The translations under genes and the position numbers were made by a program. The notes beneath the pieces were generated by a model. That model did no database searches, had not been told where the DNA came from, and saw only the letters and a program-made list of their open reading frames with translations. From NCBI GenBank assembly GCA_011390785.1, contig JAABRR010000017.1, forward strand, positions 1 to 64,000: DNA of 64,000 nt, given 5' to 3'. Of this stretch, positions 1 to 8,268 are shown one piece after another (positions within the stretch are counted from its first letter, which is position 1; every line of letters begins with the position of its first letter). Source of the DNA: Sphingobacteriia bacterium. Lineage in GTDB: Bacteria > Bacteroidota > Bacteroidia > Bacteroidales > UBA7960.

Positions 1-102
1 AGAAATTTTATCAGCCACATCCGGCTCAAAGGGAACCTGTGCGTTTACTGCAAAAGTAAAGGCTGGTATGATAATTATCTGTATGAATCGTTTAAAGTTC
101 AT
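1..102 (-). CDS. Exported protein, N-terminal fragment (runs off left edge)
   Basis: Only the first 34 codons lie in the window; the ATG is at 102-100 on the minus strand. The N-terminus starts MNFKRF, continues with a strongly hydrophobic stretch (IQIIIIPAFTFAV) and ends in an A-V-N-A/Q cleavage-like site, so it is a Sec signal peptide without lipobox cysteine. The mature part (QVPFEPDVADKIS) is too short to assign. It lies on the same strand as the lyase-like gene upstream but behind a strong terminator, so it is probably a separate transcription unit of the same polysaccharide locus. Confidence 0.55.
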   Translation of the reverse strand, partial: MNFKRFIQIIIIPAFTFAVNAQVPFEPDVADKIS

Positions 103-388
103 TTGCAGGTATTTATGTCGTTACTCTTTTTTGAATATTGTATATTGATTTGGCCATGGTAAAAGATTAAAGCAAAATAAGTGAAATTATTGTTACGGAA
201 AAAAAATTATGAAGGCCTAACCAAAATCAATATCAAATTTTCTTTAAAGGTCCTTTTTTCATTTGTTCCCAACGTAGTTTGATATCTTTGGGTATCCCCC
301 ATACTATACCCCTGCAACGAAAAGAGATCAGGAACAATTAGCTGTTAAGGCTGGAAATCTTACTGAAAGATTCGGCAAATAAAAAAAA
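103..388. other. Intergenic region with a short orphan coding fragment
   Basis: AT-rich spacer between the left-edge gene and the terminator. On the plus strand TTTG (262-265) and TATCTTTG (283-290), 17 bases apart, match the Bacteroidota promoter consensus. The plus frame 278-382 is open and ends with a protein-like tail (QEQLAVKAGNLTERFGK, stop), but has no start codon, so it may be a decayed gene end. Nothing else is recognisable. Confidence 0.3.
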
Positions 389-420
389 GTGGTCGGACGA
401 GCTGGAAGTCGTCCGACCAC
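389..420 (-). terminator. Rho-independent terminator of the beta-helix lipoprotein gene
   Basis: Perfect 12-bp inverted repeat (GTGGTCGGACGA at 389-400 and its complement at 409-420) with an 8-base loop. Read on the minus strand the stem is followed by eight T residues, and it begins 20 bases after the stop codon of the gene ending at 440. Confidence 0.9.
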
Positions 421-439
421 GGCTTTTCCGCGACGGCGT

Positions 440-2104
440 TTAATCGCGTATTACCTTCACATCCCTGAACATAAACATATTGCTGCTTACCTGTAAGGGT
501 TTGCCGCTAGTTGTGGTTACATTCTTCAGAATAACTTCTTTGGTGATGATGTAGGGAAATTCTTCCACATAAGTTTCATCGGTCATTTGTGGGTTGAAAT
601 TGGTAAAGATGGCCGGTCCCTGGTAGTCTTCGGGATGATTGGAGTCGTCAATCTCCAGGTTTTCGATGATAATTGTTTGGGGCATATGGCAGGTATAGCC
701 AAAATCATGTTGCCCTGAGTTGAATCCGCCAATCAGGCTGGCGCTTACCGGCCTACCACCTGAGGGGACAAAAACACAATTGCGGATATGAAATTCGCCT
801 TCCCAGGTGCTTCCGTAATCCTGGCGCAAATTGATAAGTGTTCTGCCGTAAATGGTAGAATTTTCAAGGATGAGTGTTCCTGTTCCAATGGCGTTGATCC
901 CCTGGTGGCCAAGGGTTGAGTTGCGAATGGTGGCATTGGCAACTCCCATATGGGCATCGAACCGGGATAAGATGCAGTTGTCGTAAACCAGATTCTTGCT
1001 GTAGTTTGAACCCATGATTCCCCAGTAGGTATTGTCGTTGATGTCATTGGTCTGGCTGCAGTTAATAAATGAAACATTGAGGGCCCGGTTTACAGAAATA
1101 TCGTAACTGCCCATGGAGACAGGCAGCCCGGCCGAACCTATCGTGCGATACATTTTTCGTCCGGTAAGGATGGTATTCTGAACCGTAACATAGGCACAAT
1201 CGGCGATATTCAGAAATCCACGATAGGGGGCGCCATGATCACCTTCGCCCGTTGTGTGATGCTCCACCCCATCCACCACAACATTGGAACGCCTGATCGC
1301 AATACCCCGGCTGTGATAGTTGTATTTCGATTCGGCCTGGTTGGCAATGGTGGTAAAATGACCTCCGGTAAGGGTCAGGGGTGTTTCATCAATGGGAAGA
1401 GCTGTTATGGATGTTATCTGATCAAAATCCCATACTATAGGTGCATCCATGTCTACATTACCATTTTTATCAACTATGAAAATGTCCGTTTGTGGATGCC
1501 CGTTATTTTGGTTTCGCCCAAACCGGATGTAGCGCATGGTTGTTGAATCGGTTACCGTAACAAGGGCAGGTCCGGGCAAGGAAATATCTAATTTTTCCTG
1601 GTTTCTTTTTAAAGATGATATCCCCGGTACTTTTTCGGCTTGTTTTGGCGAGCTAACCATAAAGACATAAGAATTGATGTTTTCTACCCCGGTATCGTCA
1701 ATTATAAATTGGGCAGTGCCAAAATCGGTGTTGGCTTGAATGATTGCGGTACGGTCTTTACCCCCGATATAGTAGGTAGCACCTTCATCGGCTTTCACTA
1801 TCAGGCCATGGAGATTGGCAAAGGCATGGGTTGCCGCAATGGCGTCAATATCATCAGTTTTCCCATCGCCTAAAGCTCCAAAATCGCTATAACGAATCAC
1901 ACCATTGGCATTGAATTTTCTGGCATCCCTTCTGGAGATATATACCAATAATTCACCATTCTCATCAGTTGTTACCTTTGTTTTTTTTCTGCCGGTAATT
2001 AAGGTGACATTACCATCAACTTTGCTGGTTTTTGTTGTGCTGGTACAGCCAGATAATAAAAATATTATTATTAGTAGGTATTTCATAATTTTTGTTTTAA
2101 TCAT
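440..2104 (-). CDS. Right-handed beta-helix (pectate-lyase-like) lipoprotein
   Basis: A 554-residue secreted lipoprotein. Residues 1-20 form a signal peptide ending in the lipobox LLSGC. Near residue 73 there is DFGALGDGKTDD, the N-terminal signature of pectate-lyase-3/GH28-like beta-helix proteins, followed by many short turns with Asn ladders (for example FINCSQTND, IRNSTLGHQG, ILENSTIYG), as expected of a parallel beta-helix. The substrate cannot be read; a polysaccharide lyase or uronidase role fits the uronate genes further along. The start at 2104 overlaps the stop of a sulfatase remnant, so the two were once one operon; MKYLLI, six codons in, is an alternative start. The gene ends in a strong terminator. 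Confidence 0.75.
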   Translation of the reverse strand: MIKTKIMKYLLIIIFLLSGCTSTTKTSKVDGNVTLITGRKKTKVTTDENGELLVYISRRDARKFNANGVIRYSDFGALGDGKTDDIDAIAATHAFANLHGLIVKADEGATYYIGGKDRTAIIQANTDFGTAQFIIDDTGVENINSYVFMVSSPKQAEKVPGISSLKRNQEKLDISLPGPALVTVTDSTTMRYIRFGRNQNNGHPQTDIFIVDKNGNVDMDAPIVWDFDQITSITALPIDETPLTLTGGHFTTIANQAESKYNYHSRGIAIRRSNVVVDGVEHHTTGEGDHGAPYRGFLNIADCAYVTVQNTILTGRKMYRTIGSAGLPVSMGSYDISVNRALNVSFINCSQTNDINDNTYWGIMGSNYSKNLVYDNCILSRFDAHMGVANATIRNSTLGHQGINAIGTGTLILENSTIYGRTLINLRQDYGSTWEGEFHIRNCVFVPSGGRPVSASLIGGFNSGQHDFGYTCHMPQTIIIENLEIDDSNHPEDYQGPAIFTNFNPQMTDETYVEEFPYIITKEVILKNVTTTSGKPLQVSSNMFMFRDVKVIRD

Positions 2105-2418
2105 TTATTATGCTGGCTTCTTCCCTAAAACGTTGCAGTTGGGCTTTCATGTATTTTACTGCATCTGAATTTTCAGGGTCATTAACTGCATTTCTTTTTG
2201 CCAGGGGGTCATTCATTATAATCTATATTGGGTGTGATGGTGTATTCCATACCTTTGCTGTTTAATGCCTGCACCAGATCATCTGCCATTATCATCAGAA
2301 TATTCGGCTGGTCTTTCTGAGTTTTTGAATCTGTCTGATTTTGGGGTATGGCTTCTGCATAAATATTAATGCTGAACGCAGAAGTTAATCCTAAAGCTGT
2401 GAATAATTTTGAATTCAT
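2097..2418 (-). pseudogene. Sulfatase remnant with internal deletion and frameshift
   Basis: The first 69 codons (2418-2209) encode a signal peptide (MNSKLFTALGLTSAFSINIYAEA) and QPNILMIMADDL, the classic N-terminal metal-binding motif of type I sulfatases. The sequence then jumps to unrelated text and stops. In another frame (2216-2097) follow 39 codons, DPLAKRNAVNDPENSDAVKYM, resembling the usual sulfatase C-terminus (a D-P-x-E-x-x-N-like segment and closing helix). A normal sulfatase has roughly 450-550 residues, so the whole core, including the formylglycine CxPSR site, is gone. The old stop still overlaps the start of the next gene (ATGATTAA), a fossil of operon coupling. It cannot be active. 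Confidence 0.7.
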
Positions 2419-2920
2419 TTAAGAAAGTTTTGTTGTTGTGTGTTTATCTTTTTCCAATTTTAGCAACGCTTTATTAATAAATGGTAAAAGTATTGGGACC
2501 AGCTTAAATATGATATCTTAATAGTGTCAAATAGTATAATGCCTGTTTCTTCTATAAGTTTTTTGCAAGAATCCATTATTCAAAATCTTGCATTTTAATC
2601 ATTTTGGTTCCGGGCATGATAAAAGAACCGGATGCATATATATGCCATAGGTTTGCTGAATAATGATTTGCAACCAGGCTATTCTATTTCTTCTATTAAC
2701 CAGATATATAAAATTCTCAATGCCTTGGAATACATCCCTACGTATAGCCGCAACCGTTGGTACCCATCAGTAATTATGAAGAATTGTAATAATCTGCTTC
2801 TTTTCAATCAATTTGGCTGGATAAAAAAAGTTAAGAAACAGACAGCAGTTATACTGATAGAACAAAAATTTTTACGAACTTTAACTATCTTTCCTAATAC
2901 CATTCTAAAATAACTACTTT
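2419..2920. other. Intergenic region, no recognisable gene
   Basis: About 500 bases of AT-rich sequence between the sulfatase remnant (minus) and the GH16 gene (plus). A 93-codon open frame at 2632-2913 has no recognisable motif, signal peptide or convincing ribosome-binding site. The region should hold promoters for both flanking genes; none could be fixed with confidence. Confidence 0.35.
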
Positions 2921-5191
2921 ATGAACCATATAAATCAACTATTAATCTTGCTAGTACATGGCTTCTTGTTCACTTCTGGCAACATGCAGGCACAACCTTG
3001 TATGGAACTAATCTGGTACGACGAATTTGACGGTACAGCCCTTGATACTACCCGGTGGAGTTACGACATTGGAAACGGATGTCCGGAACTCTGTGGCTGG
3101 GGGAACAATGAGCAACAGTACTATACAGATGCTCCCGAGAATATCAAAGTAGAGAATGGCTTACTGGTTATTACCGGACGGGAGGATACCATTGGGGGCG
3201 AACTCTTTTCCTCCGCCAAGATCAAAAGCCAGGGAAAAGCCGACTTCCGCTACGGCCGCTTTGAAGCCCGCATGAGGTTCCCCTCGACCCAGGGGGTCTG
3301 GCCCGCCTTCTGGATGCTGCCGACAGAATCTGTCTACGGCATATGGCCCAGTAGTGGGGAAATGGACATCGTAGAGATGATAGGAAGAAATCCCGGCCAA
3401 GCCGTGGGAACTGTCCACACTGGTATGCCATACGACTACAATTCCGGATATTACAATTTGCCTGCGGGCCAGATATTTGCCGACAACTTCCACGTGTTTG
3501 CCATGGAATGGGATCCGGATTCCATCACCTGGTTCGTAGATGGTATCCAATACCATAAGCTCACGCCAGGTGATATTGGTCCCTGGGAACCTTTTCAGGA
3601 GGAGTTTTATCTCATACTGAATCTGGCTCTGGGCGGAAATTGGCCCGGAGATGTGGACGAGACCACCGTGCTGCCACAGACCCTGGAGGTAGATTATGTG
3701 CGGGTGTATAACCGGCCGGACAGGCTTTCGATCAAGGGCGAGCAACCTATGCTGGAGGAAGCGGGCCTTTCGTATCGCACCTTTAACATCGCCGGTGCCA
3801 ATTATATCTGGACGGTACCGGCGGACGCCACGATCATCTCCGGACAAGGTACCCACGAAATCACCGTGGACTGGGGATGTACCGCCAGTGATATTTCCAT
3901 CGAATTGCAAACTCCTTGCGACACAGCGACCGTGGTCTATGCCGTGCCAGGCTTTCTGACACCGACCATCTCGGGGCCGGAAACTGTGGCCGGGAATCAA
4001 ACTGGCATCACTTTCGCCCTTTCGCAGACAAGCGCAGGTACCTATACCTGGGAAGTGCCGGACGGGGCGAGCATTGTCTCCGGACAAGGCAGTAACCAGA
4101 TCGTGGTGGATTGGGGATGTGATCCGGGGGATGTGATCGTCGCCTTCAACAGCACCTGTGGGATTGCCTTCAACGACACCCTGCCGATAGTGCTGCAGAC
4201 CTATTCTATAGGCGGCCATTTCTACGTGATGCCCAATTCGACCCATCAGCCGTATTTCATCAATGAGAATGCTGGCGACACCTTTACCTGGTCGGTTCCC
4301 GCCGATGTCAGCATTGTTTCCGGGCAAGGCACCAGAACCATCCAGGTTGATTTCGGAACAACATCCGGCGTCATCAGCCTTACGGTCGGGTCCTCCTGTG
4401 GCACAAAGACCTATGATTTCCCTGTTTTCGTTAAAGAATCGTATCTGTATGCAGACTTTGAAACCCAGGATTTGGAATTCTTCTCTATTTTGGATGCCGT
4501 ATTTGAAAAGGTCGCCAATCCTTCTCCTTCCGGGATTAATATGAGCGACAGCGTAGGCCTGGTATATAAAACAGCTTCCTCTCCGCGCTGGGCAGGGGTA
4601 GAAGCTGATGTGCCGGAAATTGCGCTGGATGTTTGGCCTGTGATGACGAGAAAAGTATTTTCCAGCGGTACCGGAGCGACCAGTTTCCAGTTGTACGACG
4701 AGACTACGGGGGTGGAAAGAACCAGAATATTTATACCTTATGGTGAGGAGGATGTCAACACCTGGGTTCAACTGGTTTATGATTTCAGCGAAGCACCCCC
4801 GGGAGTCTATGACCGGTTCAGATTTACACATAATCATTATGGCACCAGCTACAGCAGTAATCAGGAAAACTGGTACTTTGATGATGTGAGAGCCTGGGGT
4901 GACATCAGTGGTCTCACCAGCCTGGAACCGGGCATCAGCTCGGCAATTGTGGTCTATCCCAATCCTTCATCTGGTCTGTTTTCGCTAGATACCAGAGCCC
5001 TTTTTCCAGCGGGCACTACCTATAACCTCGAGGTACAGGACATACAGGGACGATCTGTCCTCAGCCAACAGGTCTTTGCCCAAGGTCAGTTGGTAGTGTT
5101 TGATCTCAGCAACCAGCCAGCTGGCATGTACTTCTTGCGGCTAAGCGGACAATCGCTCCGCTATGTGAAGGCTATCGTGAAAAAGGAATAA
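2921..5191 (+). CDS. Secreted GH16 beta-glucanase (laminarinase-like) with PKD-like repeats and T9SS sorting domain
   Basis: A 756-residue endo-beta-glucanase-like enzyme. Order: signal peptide (1-24); GH16 catalytic domain (about 27-265) with the active-site motif GEMDIVEMIG (nucleophile Glu147, Asp149, acid/base Glu152); three PKD-like repeats of about 80 residues, each with a W-x-V-P...S-G-Q-G-(T/S) core; a jelly-roll-like segment (about 510-660); and a C-terminal VYPNPSSG...GMYFLRL type IX secretion domain (about 675-756). GH16 members of this type cut beta-1,3(1,4)-glucans such as laminarin. The gene is markedly GC-richer than its neighbours (40 of 60 bases at 3241-3300), hinting at acquisition from elsewhere. 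It stands alone; no glucan transporter is next to it. Confidence 0.92.
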   Translation: MNHINQLLILLVHGFLFTSGNMQAQPCMELIWYDEFDGTALDTTRWSYDIGNGCPELCGWGNNEQQYYTDAPENIKVENGLLVITGREDTIGGELFSSAKIKSQGKADFRYGRFEARMRFPSTQGVWPAFWMLPTESVYGIWPSSGEMDIVEMIGRNPGQAVGTVHTGMPYDYNSGYYNLPAGQIFADNFHVFAMEWDPDSITWFVDGIQYHKLTPGDIGPWEPFQEEFYLILNLALGGNWPGDVDETTVLPQTLEVDYVRVYNRPDRLSIKGEQPMLEEAGLSYRTFNIAGANYIWTVPADATIISGQGTHEITVDWGCTASDISIELQTPCDTATVVYAVPGFLTPTISGPETVAGNQTGITFALSQTSAGTYTWEVPDGASIVSGQGSNQIVVDWGCDPGDVIVAFNSTCGIAFNDTLPIVLQTYSIGGHFYVMPNSTHQPYFINENAGDTFTWSVPADVSIVSGQGTRTIQVDFGTTSGVISLTVGSSCGTKTYDFPVFVKESYLYADFETQDLEFFSILDAVFEKVANPSPSGINMSDSVGLVYKTASSPRWAGVEADVPEIALDVWPVMTRKVFSSGTGATSFQLYDETTGVERTRIFIPYGEEDVNTWVQLVYDFSEAPPGVYDRFRFTHNHYGTSYSSNQENWYFDDVRAWGDISGLTSLEPGISSAIVVYPNPSSGLFSLDTRALFPAGTTYNLEVQDIQGRSVLSQQVFAQGQLVVFDLSNQPAGMYFLRLSGQSLRYVKAIVKKE

Positions 5192-6232
5192 TCAGATTCA
5201 CCATCTGAGGGAACGCTCCTATGGGAACCAGGATTACAGTGGGATCTTTTATAGGAAGAAAACTGACCAATTCACTGTGGAATAAAACTATTAAGATTTC
5301 AAAGAACAGTTGGTCAGATTTTAGGCTTTGAGTTTGACTTTAACAGGCTGAAGAATTTAGCGTCCCAAAAAATAACTGGTGCCAATATAAAGGAACATGA
5401 GCGGCAGGCCTTACCCGGTTCCGCTCGAGTGGGATTAGCTTCGCTGAGCTCGTCCTTCGTCCTTGGTTCCCGGTTGAAACAAATTCATGAAATGGTCTAT
5501 GTACTTTGCAACCGTTTTGTTATTTTTGGAAGAATTAATGGTTTGAATACCAGGAGTATATGGAAAAAGAAAAATCTCCATTAATTCCCAACCTGACTGA
5601 CAATAAGAATAAGCAATTATTTTGTGTTATGATATTGCCCTGGTTTCTGAATCTGGCTGATTCTGGGTTATATCAAAATCGCTTCAACCGGATGCATACA
5701 CCTGCCACCTGCTGCAAAAAACCTGACATCCTTGGAAAAAGTAGCTTCTAAGTTAGCCGCTAAGTGGAAATTGTATTTCCGCTTCGAACAGCCCAAATGG
5801 TAAAACTACAAGGATAGCGTCCAGGCATCAGCAAATATAAATCATTTACCGGTTGGCCCCATAAATTGTCGCATTACAAGTTTAGCGAATTGGAATAAGA
5901 AACCGTAAGCCCGGCGAAACCCATTCCGGATCAAAACAGGATTATTGTTTTCATTATGCCAGAGTTAAAAAAAATACATGTACGAACAAAGTATTTTTAT
6001 ATATTTGGGGTATTCTAAATAAATTTAAAAAAAGGTAGTTTCAGGCACAAAAAAATTAAGATCAGGATGTCCAGATGTAAATAATGGAATTGGAAAATCA
6101 ATTTTAGTTCGGGTATTCCGGAAAACAATTTTAATCAAAACACAAACTGCGATACAATAAGAATCATTGAGTTTTAATTACCCACCATTATTTGGAGAAT
6201 AAAAAGTAGTTTAAAGATGGAGATATAAACGA
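5192..6232. other. Long intergenic region with decayed sequence and one dispersed repeat
   Basis: More than 1 kb without a convincing gene. It contains an 8-bp inverted repeat (CTGACCAA...TTGGTCAG) just after the GH16 gene, copy 1 of the dispersed repeat (about 5377-5510), and a short open frame ending near 5803 (LEKVASKLAAKWKLYFRF...) that could be the tail of a lost gene. The 63-codon frame at 5560-5751 shows no motif. The last bases carry the left core of the cassette starting at 6234. Confidence 0.35.
5377..5510 (+). repeat. Dispersed repeat, copy 1
   Basis: Shares the order of short blocks seen in the three other copies: GTGCCAATATAAAGGAACAT, then GAGCGG, then CGCTGAGCTCGTCCTTCGTC, GGTTGAA, AAATTCATG and CTATGTACTT. 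GAGCGG and CCGCTC form an internal inverted repeat. It lies 187 bases after the GH16 stop. Confidence 0.6.
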
Positions 6233-6233
6233 G

Positions 6234-7345
6234 TTAGCCACAAATTTAAGACGCAACTCACAAATGTAGATGATAAAAAACACACCATCATATAATGACT
6301 ATAAAGAGGTGGCGATTGAATGCCTTATTCAATCATTTTACAACATTTCTGAAATAGATAATCATTTGACAAGCAGAACTCCAAGAGAGAAACTATGGGA
6401 GTATAATCAAATTGTTCTAAGGACCTCCATTGTTCTAATTCACCAAGGAATTGAAGGATTGATGAAGGCGGAAATTTGTCAGAAATCACCACTTTTACTA
6501 TTGAATAATAAACGAAGTGAATGGAATAGTTTGCCGAATTCTGCTGACCAAGACTTTTCTGAATTATATACAATTGCAGGTGAAGATTTATTGAAAACTT
6601 TTTATGCATGTATAAATGAAAAAAGCATAAACCCCAATTTTTTAGGTCTTTATGAAGAAATTAGAACAAAAAGAAATAAAATTATTCACGGATTAGGCGC
6701 CGAAAAACTTAATCCTGACACAATTTTGAAATATATCCTGAATTCATTTACATACTTATTAGGTAAGGATAGTTTTTGGCAATCTGTTCTAATTAAATTT
6801 TATAAACATCCTGGTTTTGAACATGATGATGACCAAGTTGATTGGGAAGAAAAAATCCAATACAATAAAATTGAATATCTAAACTTCTTTTTAGGTAAGG
6901 CAGAGTTAAATAAGCATTTTTCTGTTGATATAAAGGCAAGAGCCTATCTTTGTCCTTATTGCACAGAAAATGGTGAGCTTTATACAAATTCTGGGGTAAA
7001 CCGCCCAACAAGTAAATGGGCATTTTTACATCCGAATAAACCAAATAGCAAAGTAGTAGCTTGCATTGTGTGTCAGGCCGAATATGAAGTAATAAGAGAA
7101 GATTGCACCCAAGAGAATTGCAAAGGTAATGTTAAATATTTACTTCAAAAAGGGGATGAAGATGAACCAAATATTTGGGTATGTTTAACATGTTGGAACG
7201 AAGAAGACAAGAAAATCTGTGGCTAACATCATATATATACAATGCAGGGCTATGTTTTAATTTAACCAGTCTGCTACGCATCAAATTTTGTCACGGTGGA
7301 TAGTTTTGAAGCCCGCACCCCTGCACTGTATTTATATGAGACCCG
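6234..7345 (+). mobile_element. Integron-like gene cassette carrying the HEPN gene
   Basis: The left edge carries GTTAGCCACA (6233-6242) and the right end of the gene carries its exact complement TGTGGCTAAC (7218-7227). This is the relation expected in an integron cassette, where the leading TTRRRY part of the core and the closing RYYYAAC part come from the same circular molecule. The closing core contains the stop codon and starts a 137-bp hairpin site ending in GTTGTGCACA (7345-7354), so the excisable unit would be 6234-7345. No integrase lies in the window, so this would be a cassette cluster without integrase. Inferred from sequence symmetry. Confidence 0.55.
6270..7226 (+). CDS. HEPN-like domain protein with C-terminal zinc ribbons
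   Basis: A 318-residue soluble protein of no family recognised with certainty. The N-terminal two thirds are alpha-helical and contain RNKIIHG (Arg135-Asn136 to His140), matching the R-x4-6-H motif of HEPN ribonuclease/toxin domains, preceded by helices like those of HEPN proteins (LIHQGIEGLMKAEI). The C-terminal third has CPYC and CIVC pairs, then C-x4-C and CLTC, enough for two zinc ribbons. HEPN domains are common in toxins, abortive-infection and CRISPR-associated RNases; a defence or RNA-targeting role is inference. The gene is AT-rich, stands alone, and its stop codon lies inside an attC-like core. Confidence 0.6.
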   Translation: MIKNTPSYNDYKEVAIECLIQSFYNISEIDNHLTSRTPREKLWEYNQIVLRTSIVLIHQGIEGLMKAEICQKSPLLLLNNKRSEWNSLPNSADQDFSELYTIAGEDLLKTFYACINEKSINPNFLGLYEEIRTKRNKIIHGLGAEKLNPDTILKYILNSFTYLLGKDSFWQSVLIKFYKHPGFEHDDDQVDWEEKIQYNKIEYLNFFLGKAELNKHFSVDIKARAYLCPYCTENGELYTNSGVNRPTSKWAFLHPNKPNSKVVACIVCQAEYEVIREDCTQENCKGNVKYLLQKGDEDEPNIWVCLTCWNEEDKKICG

Positions 7346-7354
7346 TTGTGCACA
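7218..7354 (+). other. attC-like recombination site (long imperfect hairpin)
   Basis: Outer cores TGTGGCTAAC (7218-7227) and GTTGTGCACA (7345-7354) flank two arms that pair over about 24 bases: ATATATACAATGCAGGGCT (within 7228-7251) against the complement of 7310-7339, with unpaired extra bases on the right arm. The 137-bp length, the asymmetric bulges and the stop codon inside the first core are typical of attC sites. The right core opens the next cassette. Confidence 0.55.
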
Positions 7355-7404
7355 ATTTTAAAAGACAGACGAGTCAAAGTTTGAAATTAAAATGAATTGA
7401 TTTA

Positions 7405-7974
7405 ATGAATGATAAAACTTTAACCAAAAGACAAATATTTTCTGGAATAATTATAACTATTCCGTTTTTATGTGCGGTGACCTTATTGATTATTGGTCTT
7501 TTTGCATTGGACGATAAATATCTTCAAAATAATTTTAGTATAAGTTTTGTTGCAATTACAATATTTATGCTTGTCCATATAAGTACCATTTTAATACTTA
7601 AAAGGTTTGATAAAATAGATATAGAATTGCCTAAGACTTTATTGAAGAAAGTATTTTCAATATTGGGACTACTGGTACTATTTTTTCTTTCGAATTTATT
7701 ACTCGAAATGGGATTTAGAATGAACCTAAATAATTGGTTAAAAAAGGATAATGTAGAAAAGATTGAATTAATTGTGATTGATAAAAAGGTCTCTCAGGGT
7801 AGAGTAACTGATTACTATATCATTTTTAATTCAAGCAATGGAAAATTAAAAAACAAAGTAGGAGGAAAAAAATATAGAACTTTTTCAATCGGAGAAAAAT
7901 ATCAAGCTTCTGTAAAAGAAGGTTATTTTGATGGGTATTTTTTAATAGAACCAATGAACAGAATAAGTAACTAA
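7405..7974 (+). CDS. Small integral membrane protein of unknown function
   Basis: 189 residues, AT-rich, not recognised. Three hydrophobic helices are visible (about residues 13-33, 43-64 and 86-106: IIITIPFLCAVTLLIIGLFAL, FVAITIFMLVHISTILIL, FSILGLLVLFFLSNLLLEMGF), followed by a basic, beta-rich soluble tail (about 120-189). It sits as the only gene between the attC-like core at 7345 and the core-like TGTGCGCAAT at 7982-7991, which differs at two positions from the expected complement TGTGCACAAC. It is therefore probably a second, decaying cassette. No function is proposed. Confidence 0.6.
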   Translation: MNDKTLTKRQIFSGIIITIPFLCAVTLLIIGLFALDDKYLQNNFSISFVAITIFMLVHISTILILKRFDKIDIELPKTLLKKVFSILGLLVLFFLSNLLLEMGFRMNLNNWLKKDNVEKIELIVIDKKVSQGRVTDYYIIFNSSNGKLKNKVGGKKYRTFSIGEKYQASVKEGYFDGYFLIEPMNRISN

Positions 7975-7981
7975 TTAAAAC

Positions 7982-8078
7982 TGTGCGCAATATACAGGAA
8001 TATGAGCGGTCTGCAAGACCCAGCGATTATTCCCGGTTGAATTACATCCCTAAGTAGAATCTATGTACTTAGCGATGA
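7982..8078 (+). repeat. Dispersed repeat, copy 2 (possible decayed cassette end)
   Basis: Begins with TGTGCGCAATATACAGGAAT seven bases after the stop of the preceding gene, then GAGCGGTCTGCAAG, CGGTTGAA and CTATGTACTTAG. GGAATA...TATTCC with inner GGTCT...AGACC forms a nested hairpin. Copy 3 shares ATACAGGAATATGAGCGGTC with it exactly. Confidence 0.6.
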
Positions 8079-8268
8079 TTTTGAGTGATTTTGGGAAGGG
8101 ATGATGGAGTTGAAGAAAAAAAACAGACTGGCGCTTTACTGACATTCTGGCGAACTACTTCCGATTACATGTTGCTTTTGGATGGCAAAATGACAAAAAC
8201 CCGATTCTTTGGGCAAAACACTTCCATTCCCGCCGGGTGGCGGGATCTATAATATTGATAATCAGAAG
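8079..8268. other. Spacer with a GC hairpin next to the IS91 remnant
   Basis: TCCCGCC (8228-8234) and GGCGGGA (8239-8245) form a 7-bp stem with a 4-base loop. It lies 24 bases beyond the 3' end of the transposase remnant, where IS91-type elements carry their replication-origin end (oriIS), so it may mark that terminus. The rest of the spacer is unremarkable. Confidence 0.35.

Noticed and set aside
2632-2913. 93-codon plus-strand frame before the GH16 gene
   Set aside because: No recognisable domain, no signal peptide and no clear ribosome-binding site; composition looks like intergenic DNA.
3161-4837. Long open frame on the minus strand inside the GH16 gene
   Set aside because: It is the antisense shadow of a GC-rich coding region; the plus-strand product has complete GH16, PKD-like and T9SS features, whereas the antisense product has no motif.
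5560-5751. 63-codon plus-strand frame
   Set aside because: No motif and located in decayed sequence; the neighbouring frame looks as protein-like, so neither could be supported as a gene.
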